A DNA stretch of 64,000 nucleotides from CAYGVT01 sp964353355. GTDB taxonomy: Archaea; Thermoplasmatota; DTKX01; GCA-020343715. The stretch is from NCBI GenBank assembly GCA_964353355.1, contig CAYGVT010000159.1, positions 55,828 through 119,827 of the forward strand. Reading direction: 5' to 3'. The notes beneath the pieces were generated by a model. That model searched no databases, was not told the origin of the DNA, and saw nothing but the letters and a program-made list of their open reading frames with translations. Every line of letters begins with the position of its first letter. Position 1 is the stretch's first letter. This document shows positions 42,142 through 52,700 of the stretch, one piece after another. Made by a program: the position numbers and the translations under genes.

Positions 42142-45100
42142 CTAGTCGGTCTCGATCTCCGACTCCGCCTCCTGCTCCTTGAGGGTGCCCTCCCCCTTCG
42201 GCGGCGCGCTCACGGCCTTCGGGGGCGTCCTGCCCCTCCCCCTCTGGTGGGTGACCGGGCGGGAGACGATGTGCTCCTCCTCCGCCTCGGGGGCCGCGGC
42301 CCCCTCGCCGGTAGCCTCCGGCGGGCCCTTGCCGGCCGGGACCTCGTCCTCGGAGAGCTGCCGCTCGACGTCCTCGAGCTCCTTGCGCGCCTCCCCGTCC
42401 ACCGTGGCGCCCTCGAGCTTGGCCTCCGGCACCTCTTCCTCGGTCGGTCTCGCCCTCCTCCTCATGATGATGAGGAGGGCGATGATGAGCACGAGCACGA
42501 CGACGAGGACGAGACCGGCGGCGAGCCCGGTGCTGATGCCGCCCTCGCCGGTCAGTCCCTCCTTCTCGACCATCGCCCCTGGCATCTGCGAGAGCGTCCT
42601 GCCAGTGCTTATCGTGGTGGTGTACTCCGACGTCACGTAGCCCTTCGCCAGGACCGACACCCAAACGTCGGGGCCGATGGCCGCGACCGGCAGCCCGATG
42701 CGCGCGTTCCCGGTCGCGTCAGTGGTGTTCGAGTACACGTCCCTGCCCAGGGTAATCCTGACCGTGGCGCCCTCGATGGCCTTCCCCTTGGAATCCAGGA
42801 CGGGGCCGACGGCGAGCGTGAAGGTCTGCTCGAGGCTGGGCCCGACCGTCACCCTCACGGTGTCCTGCGCCGTGATGCCCAGGACGTCGGTGACGTTGAG
42901 CGTCACGTCGTATGACCCCTCCCACGTGAACACGTAAGTCGGGGTGGGGCCGGTGAGGGTGACCGAGCCTGTCGGCCTGTGGATGACCCACTCGTAGCTG
43001 GTGATGCGGACGTTGCCCTCCGAGTCGGTGCCGTCGAACCGCGCCTCGACGCCCACGTTGGTCTGGAAGTCATCTCCCGCACGTGCGACCGTGGGCACGC
43101 GGACCAGCAGCAGGGCCGTGGGCGGGGTCCCGAGGGCCTTCGCCGCCGTGATGGTGGTCTGGTACTCGAGGACCTCGTAGCCGCTCTTCGTGAGCCTGAG
43201 CGTCACGGGCATGCCGATGAACGATTCCGAGAGCTCCAGGGGGGCGATGCCGTCAGCACCGGTGGGCCTGACGAAGTTGAGGGTCGCTATCGTCAGCCGG
43301 GCCCTCACGCCCTCCACAGGGTCCCCGAGCTCGTCGAGGACGGGGCCGATGGCGAGCGTGAAGCTGCGGTCCGTGACGGGCACGACCGTGACGGTCAGCG
43401 TGTCCTGGTCGGTGGCGCCCAGCGAGTCCAGCACCCTGAGCTCGATGACGTACTCGCCGGCCTCCGCGAAGACGAACTCGTTCGTGGCCCCGAAGAGCGT
43501 GACCCGGCCCAGCCTGTACCTGAAGGTCCAGGTGTAGTTGAGGTCCCCGTTGCCCTCCGAGGCCGAGCCGTCGAGGGCGACCTCCTCGGCGACGAACACC
43601 GTCCTGTCGTCGCCCGCCCTCGCGACGGTGGGCACGAACCCCTTGGGCAGTCCCGCCTGGCCGAACAGGGAGGCGTGCGCGACCTTCACGATGAAGCAGC
43701 CGGCGTAGGGCGTGCCATAGAGCTCCACGTCGGTGGTGTTGAGCTCGAGGCCCAGCACCCAGCCCATGTCCTCGTCCAGCCTCTCCCACATCGCGGCCGT
43801 GGCGTTGTACCAGTAGACGACGAGCGTCGACTCGTCGATGTCCTCCGCGTCGTCACCGTCCCCGTCGCCGGTGAGGTCCAGGTCCGCGGCCGTGTAGTAC
43901 ATCGTGAGCTCCATGCCCGACAGGACGTTCCTCTCGGGGCTCACGACGTTGTCGCTGAAGTCGACCTCGATGTACCTGCCCGTCGGGTTGTAGAGCACTT
44001 CGAGCCCGCTGCTGCGCTCCAGCCTCTGGGGCGTGTCCGCGTCGGTGTACTTGGACACCTTCACGTCGAACTCGGCCATCTCCTCGAGCTTCCCCGAGAG
44101 CTGGACGTCCGTGAGCTTGAGCAGGTCCACCTCCTCGAACCAGAAGCACGACCGCTCGTTCATGTACCGGTACTCGATGGTCGCGCCCGACACGGTCGTG
44201 CGCATGCTCTTGAGCATGCCGGCGACCCTGATGGCGTCGGTGGGCTGCGGCTGGGTGACCAGGGCGATGGTCTGCTGGGCCGTCCATATCCCGTACCTCA
44301 GCACTATGCGCAGCTCGTAGGAGCTCGTCATCCTCTCGAGCAGGTCGCCTGAGTCCGCCAGCAGCGTGCGGATGAGCGCGCCCGCCGTGCCCTCGTTCCC
44401 GGCCGGGTCGCCCACGATGACGATGTACCTCGCGTTCTTGTGGGAGGCGAGGAGCTCGGCGGGCGTGACCAGGGTCGTCGAGAGCTTGTTGCCGAGCATG
44501 GCCGCGAACACCCTGGACTGGTCGTCGTCGTCGGCGACGACGATGACGCCCTCTGGCAGCACTATCTCGTAGTCGGTGTCGAGGCCGTCCAGGACCCGGT
44601 CCCCGTCCGAGTCCCTGGACAGGGGGTTGAGGCCCAGCTCCAGCTCCCTGGCGTCCCCGAGCCCGTCCGAGTCCGTGTCGTTGCTCAGCGGGTCGAGGCG
44701 GACGTCGACCTCGAAGTTGTCCCCGAGGCCGTCGTCGTCGGAGTCCTCGCTCTTGGGGTCCGTCTGGTAGAACTGCTCGTAGCCGTCGATGAGGCCGTCC
44801 CCGTCGTTGTCCGGCAGGGTCGGGCGCGTGCCGAGGGCCATCTCGAAGCTGTCGAACACGCCGTCAGCGTCCGTGTCGGGGCCCTTGGGGTCCGAGCCCG
44901 CGAGGAGCTCCGCGGCATCGTCGAGCCCGTCCCGGTCGGTGTCGTTGCTCCTGGGGTCGATGCCGAGGGAGAACTCCTTGAGGTCGCCGAGGCCGTCGAC
45001 GTCGGTGTCCGCGACGAGCGGGTCGCTCTCGAACGTCATCTCTATTCCGTCCTCGAGGCCGTCCAGGTCCGAGTCGTAGTGCGTGAGGTTGGTGCCGAGG

Positions 45101-48100
45101 GCGCGCTCCTCCATGTCCGTCACCCCGTCCAGGTCGGTGTCGGGGGAGCGCGGGTCGGTCTTGTTGTAGTACTCGTCCCCGTCGTCCACCCCGTCGCCGT
45201 CGGTGTCGGCCACGTTGGGGTCGCTGGTGACGTTCAGCATCTGGATGCCCGCGATGCCGTGGGTCGAGACGATGACGATGGTGCGCTCCATCCGCTCGAA
45301 CACGTCCCCGACGCCGTCGCCGTCGGTGTCCGTGAACGGGTACCGCGGCTCGGCCTTGACGAACTCGACGCGCTGGCCGAACTTCTGGACGCGGTAGTTC
45401 AAGAAGTCCGACACGTAGAACTCGCCCTGGGCGTCGAAGGCGAGGTCGACGGGTTGGTTGAACTCGCCGTCAGCGTTCCCGAGCTGGCCCAGCGTCTTGA
45501 TCCAGCGGCCGGTGGCGTTGAACTTCTGGACCCGGTTGTTCGCGCTGTCCACGACGAGCACGTCGCCGTTCGGGTCGACAGCGATGCTCGTGGGGGTCTT
45601 GAACTGGCCCGTGCCGGTGCCCGCGGACCCCCACTTCGCGATGAAGGTCCCGTTGTTGTGGAACATCTGGACACGGCTGTTCCCCTGGTCGACGACGTAG
45701 ATGTGCCCGTCCGCGTCGAGGTCGATTCCGCAGACTCTGCCGAACTGTCCGTTGCCGGTGCCCATCGAGCCGAACTGTCTCACGAAGGCTCCCGTCTTGT
45801 CGAACACCATTACCGTGGGATAGGCGGCGTCTCCCCCCAGGTCGGTCACGTACATGTTCCCGTCCGCGTCAAGCGCGATGCCACGGGGCACTTCGAGCTG
45901 GTACGTGCCCGACTTCCCGTAGACCCCGAGCGTCACTCCCGCCGGGCTGAGCTTGAAGATGCCGTTCCAGTCGTCCTGCGCGTAGACATTGCCGAGGACG
46001 TCGGTGGCCATATCCACGATGTTGTTGCAGACCAAGGTGAGGTCGGCGAAGAGGGAGCTCGTCCCGTCCGGCTTCCACTTGACGATGTACCTGAGGTAAG
46101 TGCCGCCCTCGTCGTACGTCGACGTGAACAGGTTCCCGTCCTTGTCCACGGTGATGGCGTAGGGCTTGCCCGCCTCGGCCTTGTAGTACCTGAACTCGAA
46201 CGTCGTCCTGTAGTAGTCGCGCACGTCGTCCGGCCAGCCGTTGCCGTCGGTGTCCGGGGACCTGGGGTTGAGGAGGCAGACGTACTCGAGGTAGTCGTCT
46301 AGCAGGTCGCCATCGGTGTTGTTGAGCCCGGGGTTCGAGTTGATGTACCAGTCGAACTCGGTGCCGAAGTAGTCGAAGTAGATGACCCAGCCCGCGTACT
46401 CGAAGTAGTCCTCGAGCCCGTCCCTGTCGGAGTCCTTGCTCAGGGGGTTGATGCGCAGCATGACCTCCTGCTTGTCGTTGAGGCCGTCCCCGTCGGTGTC
46501 GAACTCCGTGGGGTCGGTGCCGGTGTCCAGCTCGAGCGCGTCCCCGAGGCCGTCGGAGTCGGAGTCCCACTTCCACGGGTCCGTCTCGGTCTCGTCCGTG
46601 TTGTTGAGGCCGTCCCCGTCGTGGTCGCAGGATGTGATGCCCCTCCACTTGGCGAACTCCCCTATGGAGCCAGGCATGACGTCGAAGTAGATCGTGCTCG
46701 GGTCCGTCGTGATGACGTCCGTCTTCGACTCGCGGTTGCAGTCCCAGCCGTAGAAGATGATCCACCAGCACTCGTCGTAGTAGGCCTTGTAGTCGGCCTT
46801 GAGGCAGACGGTCATCGGGAAGTTGACCATCGGCGTGCCAGGCTCGGCCCAGCCGGTCGCGTTGTACTCCGTCCTCTTGTACAGGTAGGGGTAGGGGGCG
46901 ATCTCCTCCTTGTCCTTCGTCGTGGTCTTCCCGGTCAGTGAGTGGGAATCGGTCGGCACGGTCACCTCCACGTACGGCGTGATGTAGCTGTCGTAGAGGT
47001 CGCCGAGGGTGCCATCCTCCGTCCTGTTCACCCATCCTATGATGTAGTCCGTGTACTCTATCCTGTCGCCCACGTCGAGGTTGTTGTGGTCCTTGTCCTT
47101 GATGTTGACGACCGTGTCGCTTATCTGCATGTCCGGCTGGGACCTGATATTGAAGTCCGTGATGGCGTCGATGATCGCCTCCATGAGCCTCTGGCTCCAT
47201 CCCTTGCCCGTGATCCAGCCCACGATGGCGTCGCTGAGCGCGATGATGAGCGCGATGATCCATCCCACGACGGGTATCTGCCCTATCGCGAACAGCACGA
47301 CCGCATAGACGATCATCATGATGGAGTAGAGCACCGCGATGCCCGTGCCGACCTGCGTCCATCCGTAGGCCTCGCCTATGGCGTAGAGGCAGTACAGCGC
47401 GAACCCGATCTCGATGACGAGGCCGATGATCTCGAGGGCCTTGCAGGCCTTGTTCACCGAGCCCAGCCATCCGGTCTTGACCGAGTTCGCGGTCTTGAAG
47501 GACGCCTGGAACAGCTTGACGGCGCTTCCCAGGCCGGTGGGCATGGCGAACGGCGCGAGCTTCACGAACCTGACGCACGCGAAGACCGACTCGATCACCT
47601 TGATGGTCGCGCCCAGCATCTGCAGCCCCGAGACCCCGCTGGACAGGATCGTCTTGACGGTCGGTCCGACCGCGTCGACCTCGGAGTACACGAAGGTCTG
47701 GTGCGTGGGGCCGATCTTCACGATGGTCTTCATGCCGGCGTTCCACGCCATCGTGAGGCCGATGAGGTTGATGAGGTCCTCCTTGTCCATGGCCCAGGAG
47801 CGCATGCCGACGATGACGTCCTCGATGGGAGTCTCCTCCTCGGCGCCCTTCTGGAACCAGTTGGACTTCATGCTCTTGGCCACGACGATGGGCACCTCGG
47901 CCAGGTCCGCTACCATGTTGTCGCCCGTGAGATGGCCGCCGCCCGACATGTTCACCATCTGGAGCGCCGAGTAGCCGTCGGTCATGATGGTGATGATGGG
48001 GAACGTGTCTCCCGCGGGCAGGGCGTCCCTGGCGGCCGGGAGGATCTCCGAGGCGAGGGATTGTATCGCAAGGTCCCTATGGTCGAACGACCTGGCCGTG

Positions 48101-49581
48101 TGGTTGTAGGTCACGCCCTCGTCCGTCAACCTCTGGGCCATGTCGGTGACGCTCGTGGTGGAGTTGTGCAGGAAGTTGTACGCCATCATCAGGCTGGTCG
48201 CGAGGGCGTCCTTCTGCGTCGGGGTCCAGAAGACCCCCACGTCGGTGCCGTGGCACTCCTCGAAGTAGCAGCCCGTGAGCATGAACGTGTCATCGTAGAA
48301 CGCGAGCGTCGTCAGGGACGGCCGCGGGGCCATGTTCATCAAGGTGAACTTCCCGGCCCCGTCCAGGGTCGTGCCGTCGGCCACGACGGTGCCGTCGCCC
48401 TTGACGGTGAGGAAAAGCCCGTTGTGCGCCTTGAGCGCGTAGGTGCTCCCTGGGGCGCTCACGAGCGTGAAGGTCTCCTTTTCCTCCATCTCCATCGCGT
48501 TCGCCCTGACGACCCCGCCGGTGCCGACGGAGAGGTACATCCCGTTGTTCGCGAGCATGCCCGTGCGGTTGCTGCCCAGGTCTATCCACCGCAGCATCTG
48601 CGGGTCCCTGACGTCGGTCGCGTTGACCTTCACGGGCCCGCTGTCGGCCGCCGAGAGGTGGAACCCGCTCGAGTACCTCAGGGCCTTGACGACGTTGTCG
48701 GTGTTGCCGCTGACCTTCCACTTGAGCGACAGGTCGAAGCTCACGAACGTGCGGGTGGCGCACGTGGGGAAGTACATCTCGGCCTTGAAGGCCACGATGT
48801 TGCCGTAGTCCCAGACTGGGAAGACGGGCATGTACACCGTGTCGCCCTGGGCCTGCAGCCCGTACAGGGCGAGGTCATCGTCGGGCGGGAGGGTGTCGCC
48901 CGTGAGCAGGAGCAGCGGCATGATGGTGATGTCGTCGATGGAGCTGTCGAGGTCCCTCATCGTGCCCTCCTTGTCGTAGGGCCAGTCCCAGACCTGGTTG
49001 TAGAGCCTCATGTGGTCCGGGTTGCTGGGCCGCAGTTGGAAGTAGAGGTACAGCGGTGCGCCGGTGGCGTTGATGTCGAAATGGAGGCTGGCGCTGAGGG
49101 GCGTCCTGGAGTCGGGCGACATGTCCAATCCGTCGTCGACGCCGTCCCCGTCGTTGTCCCAGTCCCACGCGTTGTGCAGCCCGTCCGCGTCGAGGTCGGT
49201 GTGGCCACCGCGGACCTCGAACCAGTCCGCGAGCCCGTCCCTGTTGGAGTCGGGCTCGTTCGGGTCCATCTCGTTCTCGACCTCCTCCTGGTCCGGGACC
49301 TTGTCGAAGTCGGAGTCCTCGTTCTGGGGGTCCGTCCCGATGACGAGCTCCACCGTGTTCGGGAGCCCGTCCCTGTCGTCGTCGCGGTGGTCCACCGTCG
49401 CGGCCTTGAGGTCTGCGACGAGCTCCTTGAGCTCCCGGAACGGCGCCGGGACCTCATCGCCGAGGTCCTGGCCCTCGCCCGTCCCGGGGCCCTCCGCCCA
49501 CTTGGCCACGGCCGTCTGTGCGGTCACCGTGACCATCAGGGTCACGAACAAGATCGCTATCAGCTTCCTTGCGATGTTCAT
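42142..49581 (-). CDS. Giant multi-domain surface protein (TSP3, NHL, PKD), 2,479 residues
   Basis: A membrane-anchored extracellular protein. Order: signal peptide (1-26); calcium-binding TSP3-like repeats (about 65-160, DxDxDG patterns); a beta-trefoil-like part with NNGMYLSVGTGG and HNGLFLTVKGDG (about 340-410); a hydrophobic zone with several possible TM helices (about 710-795, LYSIMMIVYAVVLFAIG); TSP3 repeats (about 990-1117); NHL-type propeller (about 1130-1400, repeated NRVQKF); long TSP3 array (about 1414-1667); a region with VIVVADDDDQSRVFAAMLGN like S-layer cell-wall-binding repeats; two PKD plus carboxypeptidase-regulatory modules (about 1980-2290); TM helix near 2340 and an acidic, then basic cytoplasmic tail. 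No enzyme motif seen. GGTGGTTGG precedes the ATG. Confidence 0.85.
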   Translation of the reverse strand: MNIARKLIAILFVTLMVTVTAQTAVAKWAEGPGTGEGQDLGDEVPAPFRELKELVADLKAATVDHRDDDRDGLPNTVELVIGTDPQNEDSDFDKVPDQEEVENEMDPNEPDSNRDGLADWFEVRGGHTDLDADGLHNAWDWDNDGDGVDDGLDMSPDSRTPLSASLHFDINATGAPLYLYFQLRPSNPDHMRLYNQVWDWPYDKEGTMRDLDSSIDDITIMPLLLLTGDTLPPDDDLALYGLQAQGDTVYMPVFPVWDYGNIVAFKAEMYFPTCATRTFVSFDLSLKWKVSGNTDNVVKALRYSSGFHLSAADSGPVKVNATDVRDPQMLRWIDLGSNRTGMLANNGMYLSVGTGGVVRANAMEMEEKETFTLVSAPGSTYALKAHNGLFLTVKGDGTVVADGTTLDGAGKFTLMNMAPRPSLTTLAFYDDTFMLTGCYFEECHGTDVGVFWTPTQKDALATSLMMAYNFLHNSTTSVTDMAQRLTDEGVTYNHTARSFDHRDLAIQSLASEILPAARDALPAGDTFPIITIMTDGYSALQMVNMSGGGHLTGDNMVADLAEVPIVVAKSMKSNWFQKGAEEETPIEDVIVGMRSWAMDKEDLINLIGLTMAWNAGMKTIVKIGPTHQTFVYSEVDAVGPTVKTILSSGVSGLQMLGATIKVIESVFACVRFVKLAPFAMPTGLGSAVKLFQASFKTANSVKTGWLGSVNKACKALEIIGLVIEIGFALYCLYAIGEAYGWTQVGTGIAVLYSIMMIVYAVVLFAIGQIPVVGWIIALIIALSDAIVGWITGKGWSQRLMEAIIDAITDFNIRSQPDMQISDTVVNIKDKDHNNLDVGDRIEYTDYIIGWVNRTEDGTLGDLYDSYITPYVEVTVPTDSHSLTGKTTTKDKEEIAPYPYLYKRTEYNATGWAEPGTPMVNFPMTVCLKADYKAYYDECWWIIFYGWDCNRESKTDVITTDPSTIYFDVMPGSIGEFAKWRGITSCDHDGDGLNNTDETETDPWKWDSDSDGLGDALELDTGTDPTEFDTDGDGLNDKQEVMLRINPLSKDSDRDGLEDYFEYAGWVIYFDYFGTEFDWYINSNPGLNNTDGDLLDDYLEYVCLLNPRSPDTDGNGWPDDVRDYYRTTFEFRYYKAEAGKPYAITVDKDGNLFTSTYDEGGTYLRYIVKWKPDGTSSLFADLTLVCNNIVDMATDVLGNVYAQDDWNGIFKLSPAGVTLGVYGKSGTYQLEVPRGIALDADGNMYVTDLGGDAAYPTVMVFDKTGAFVRQFGSMGTGNGQFGRVCGIDLDADGHIYVVDQGNSRVQMFHNNGTFIAKWGSAGTGTGQFKTPTSIAVDPNGDVLVVDSANNRVQKFNATGRWIKTLGQLGNADGEFNQPVDLAFDAQGEFYVSDFLNYRVQKFGQRVEFVKAEPRYPFTDTDGDGVGDVFERMERTIVIVSTHGIAGIQMLNVTSDPNVADTDGDGVDDGDEYYNKTDPRSPDTDLDGVTDMEERALGTNLTHYDSDLDGLEDGIEMTFESDPLVADTDVDGLGDLKEFSLGIDPRSNDTDRDGLDDAAELLAGSDPKGPDTDADGVFDSFEMALGTRPTLPDNDGDGLIDGYEQFYQTDPKSEDSDDDGLGDNFEVDVRLDPLSNDTDSDGLGDARELELGLNPLSRDSDGDRVLDGLDTDYEIVLPEGVIVVADDDDQSRVFAAMLGNKLSTTLVTPAELLASHKNARYIVIVGDPAGNEGTAGALIRTLLADSGDLLERMTSSYELRIVLRYGIWTAQQTIALVTQPQPTDAIRVAGMLKSMRTTVSGATIEYRYMNERSCFWFEEVDLLKLTDVQLSGKLEEMAEFDVKVSKYTDADTPQRLERSSGLEVLYNPTGRYIEVDFSDNVVSPERNVLSGMELTMYYTAADLDLTGDGDGDDAEDIDESTLVVYWYNATAAMWERLDEDMGWVLGLELNTTDVELYGTPYAGCFIVKVAHASLFGQAGLPKGFVPTVARAGDDRTVFVAEEVALDGSASEGNGDLNYTWTFRYRLGRVTLFGATNEFVFAEAGEYVIELRVLDSLGATDQDTLTVTVVPVTDRSFTLAIGPVLDELGDPVEGVRARLTIATLNFVRPTGADGIAPLELSESFIGMPVTLRLTKSGYEVLEYQTTITAAKALGTPPTALLLVRVPTVARAGDDFQTNVGVEARFDGTDSEGNVRITSYEWVIHRPTGSVTLTGPTPTYVFTWEGSYDVTLNVTDVLGITAQDTVRVTVGPSLEQTFTLAVGPVLDSKGKAIEGATVRITLGRDVYSNTTDATGNARIGLPVAAIGPDVWVSVLAKGYVTSEYTTTISTGRTLSQMPGAMVEKEGLTGEGGISTGLAAGLVLVVVLVLIIALLIIMRRRARPTEEEVPEAKLEGATVDGEARKELEDVERQLSEDEVPAGKGPPEATGEGAAAPEAEEEHIVSRPVTHQRGRGRTPPKAVSAPPKGEGTLKEQEAESEIETD

Positions 49582-49703
49582 CCAACCACCCGGTCTTCTA
49601 TCGGCACGAAAAGGAAAGTCAATCGATGCTCATGCGCGGCGCGCCATGGCGCCCCCTCCGAGGAGGAGGGTTCCTGTGAGTGAGGGTGCATCCCCTCGCC
49701 CCC

Positions 49704-52700
49704 TCACCGGCCCCCGCGCGCACCCCTGTGACCTAGGCGCACCGCGACCGCCACGAGCGCGAGGCACGCCACGGCCAGCATGGCCCCCGCCTGCGGGATG
49801 CCGGACTTCATGGGCGACCTCACCTCGATCGTCTGCGCGCTGTCCTCGCCCACGCTCGGCCCGATGGCGGGCAGGCCGTAGTCGTCGGTGCCGTCGAAGT
49901 AGAACGTGTGCGTGCCCTTCGCGAGCTTCGTGGTGAACGTGTAGCTCGTGCCGTCCGTGGGGTCGAGGTCGAGCACGTCGAGCACCATCGCGTGCTCGAC
50001 GCCGTCGAGGTAGAGGGCGATGGCGCCGCCCTCTCCGTCGGGCTCCTTGTACACGACCGTGAACTTGAACTCGTCCTGGGTGTCCCCCGGGTCGGGGGAG
50101 ACGCGGCCCATGGACAGCATGGGCGGCCTGTTCTTCGTGAGGACCTCGACGCGCAGCACGTCCGAGGCGGTGTTGAGCGCAAGGTCGGTGACGGTGAGCG
50201 TCACGTCGAAGTTGCCCGGGTCGAGGAACACGAATTGGGCCATCTCGCCGCTGAACTTGACGGTGCCGTTCGGGATGCCGACGGCCCACTCGTGGCTGAG
50301 GATGCCCCGGTTGTCGCGCGACAGCGAGCCATCGAGGACGACGGCCACCTCCTCCTTCACGGTGATGTCCTTGCCGGCGGCGGCGACCGGGGGGGCGGTG
50401 TCGAGCACGACGGTGTGCCCCTCGGTCATCGGGCCGAAGTTGAACACGACATCGATGGCCCTCGCGGCGATCACGTTCTCGCCCTCGTAGAGCTCTATGT
50501 CGACCGAGAAGGCGCCGTCGGCGCCCGCGAAGGGCCTCGCCACGACGTCGACGTCGTTGAGCACGTCCAAGCGCGAGCCCGGCTCGGCGCTCCCCGCGAC
50601 GGTGAGCACGGGGCTGTTCGTGAAGTTGGGGAGCGTGGATAGCACGGGCGCGGCGGGCGCGACGGTGTCGAGCGCGACGACCACGGAGGGGCACATCCGG
50701 CCGGTGTTGGAGGCGGCGTCGCGCGCGCAGGCCGTGATGGTGTTCTCGCCCTCGTGCAGCGCGAGCTCCTCGAGGAACCTCCCGTCCTCGTCGACGAGGG
50801 TCGTCCCCGCCTCGGCGCCATCGAGGTAGAGCAGCACCGTCGCCCCGACCTCGGCGTTGCCCGCGACCAGTATGACGGGGGTGTTGGTCATCTCGGCCAT
50901 CGGGTCCAGGGCGGGCGCATCGGGCTTGATGGTGTCCAGCACGATGGGGACGACGTCGCACGGCGCGCCCAGGTTCCTCACCAGGTCCATCGCCCTCGCG
51001 GTGAGCTCGTTCAGGCCCTCCTCGAGCTCGATGTCCACGGAGAACCGCCTGGCGTCGTCGGCCTGCGTGCTGGCGACCTCATCGGCGCCGAGGAAGACCA
51101 TGACGGTCGTGCGCGCCTCCGCGAGGCCGGAGACCGTGAGCTGCGGCACGTTCGTGATTGGGGGCAGGGGGTCGAGGACGGGCCTGTTGGGCGGCGTTAC
51201 GTCGGGGATGTCGACCTTCAGGACCCGGGAGTCCGGGGACTCGTTGGGCACCTCGTCGATGGCGGTGACCATGAAGTAGTAGCTCGTCTCGCTCGTGAGC
51301 CCGCGGGCCAGGAGCGTGGGGTCCCTCACGCCCCGTTCGGTCGTGACGCGGTCGAAGGGCCCCGTCGGGCCCGTGCCCGTCTCGTTGACGAAGACGTAGT
51401 AGCCATCGAGGTCTGGGTCGGCGACCGGGTCCCAGAGCAGAGTGCAGCTCGAGCCCGTGACGTTGACGGCCCTGAGGTTCTTCGGTGTCGAGGGCCGGAC
51501 GTCGTCCACGTGGACGACGCTCCTGGCGGGCGTGCGGGAGCCCTCGAGGGGCACGGTGTCCCACGCCGAGACCCTGAAGTAGTAGGACCTCCCGTGCACC
51601 AGGCCCTCGGTGAGCTGGTAGGACACGTCGCCCGGTCCCAGCCTCTCGAGGAGCGCCCACTCGCCCGTCATGTTCGAGTAGATCGAGTAGGCGCTGATGT
51701 CGACCGCGGCGGGCGCATCCCAGGTCATCTCGATGGAGTCGGTGTCGGGCCGGTCGTAGATGCGGAAGTTCTGCGGCGCGCTGGGCGCCCAGATGTCGTC
51801 CAGGACGAAGACGAGCGTCCGGGACGAGCTCATGTCGATGTCCGGCCGGCTGTCGCTCCACGCGCCGTCCACCCTCGCGTAGGTGTGCACCGTGTGGAAG
51901 TGCTCGGTGGCCTCGCGCGAGTGCCTGTACTCCCTGTCCAGGAGGGTCACGGGCCCAACGAGCCCGTTCCGGTCCGAGGCGGGGGCGGCGCCGTCGAAGT
52001 AGGGCGTGGCGTACACCGGCACGCTGTCCTGCGTGACCATCGCCTCGGCCCCCAGGAAGGGGAGGACCCCTCCCTCGGCGTACACCCTGAGCCTGAGCTC
52101 GTTGGTGACCCTCAGCACGCCGCCGCCCCCCTCACTGGGGTTCACGCCCGTGGGGTCGAAGGTCGTGTTGTGCGCGGTGGCCACGACGTCCCCGGTGAGC
52201 TGGAACGCGTCCCTCCCGTTCGGGTTCCTGACGGTGCTGTGGGAGACGAGCGCGTTGTCGGACCCGTCGAAGAGGAGGCCGTAGCCTCCCCGCGTGCCTG
52301 TGTCGATGGTGCTGCGCGTGACCGTCAGGTTGTCGGAGCCCTGCGCCGTGATGCCGAAGAGGTTGTTGGTGCACCTCACGTTGTCCACCGTGACCCCGTC
52401 GGACTTGAACACGACGATGCCGTCGCCCCCGATGACGCGGCAGTCCGCGACGAGGCCCTTGGCGCAGTGGGCGAGATAGACCGCGCCCGCGTCCACGTCC
52501 CTGAGGCTTATGCTGGGCACGCTGTAGTAGTAGTATATGGGGGAGTCGAGGATCTTGTTGCTGGTGGCGATGGTGTGGTCGTAGTGGGCGTCCTGGGTGC
52601 CGATCCTGAAGGCCGGGTACGCGGTCTGCTTGAAGCTGTTGGATAGCACCTTGCCCTTCGTCGAGTTCGACAGGTGGAGCGTCACGCCGTCGAGCGTGTT

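Noticed and set aside
46942..49683. Plus-strand 913-residue frame opposite the giant surface protein
   Set aside because: Arises from the regular codon use of the TSP3-rich minus-strand gene; no domain seen.
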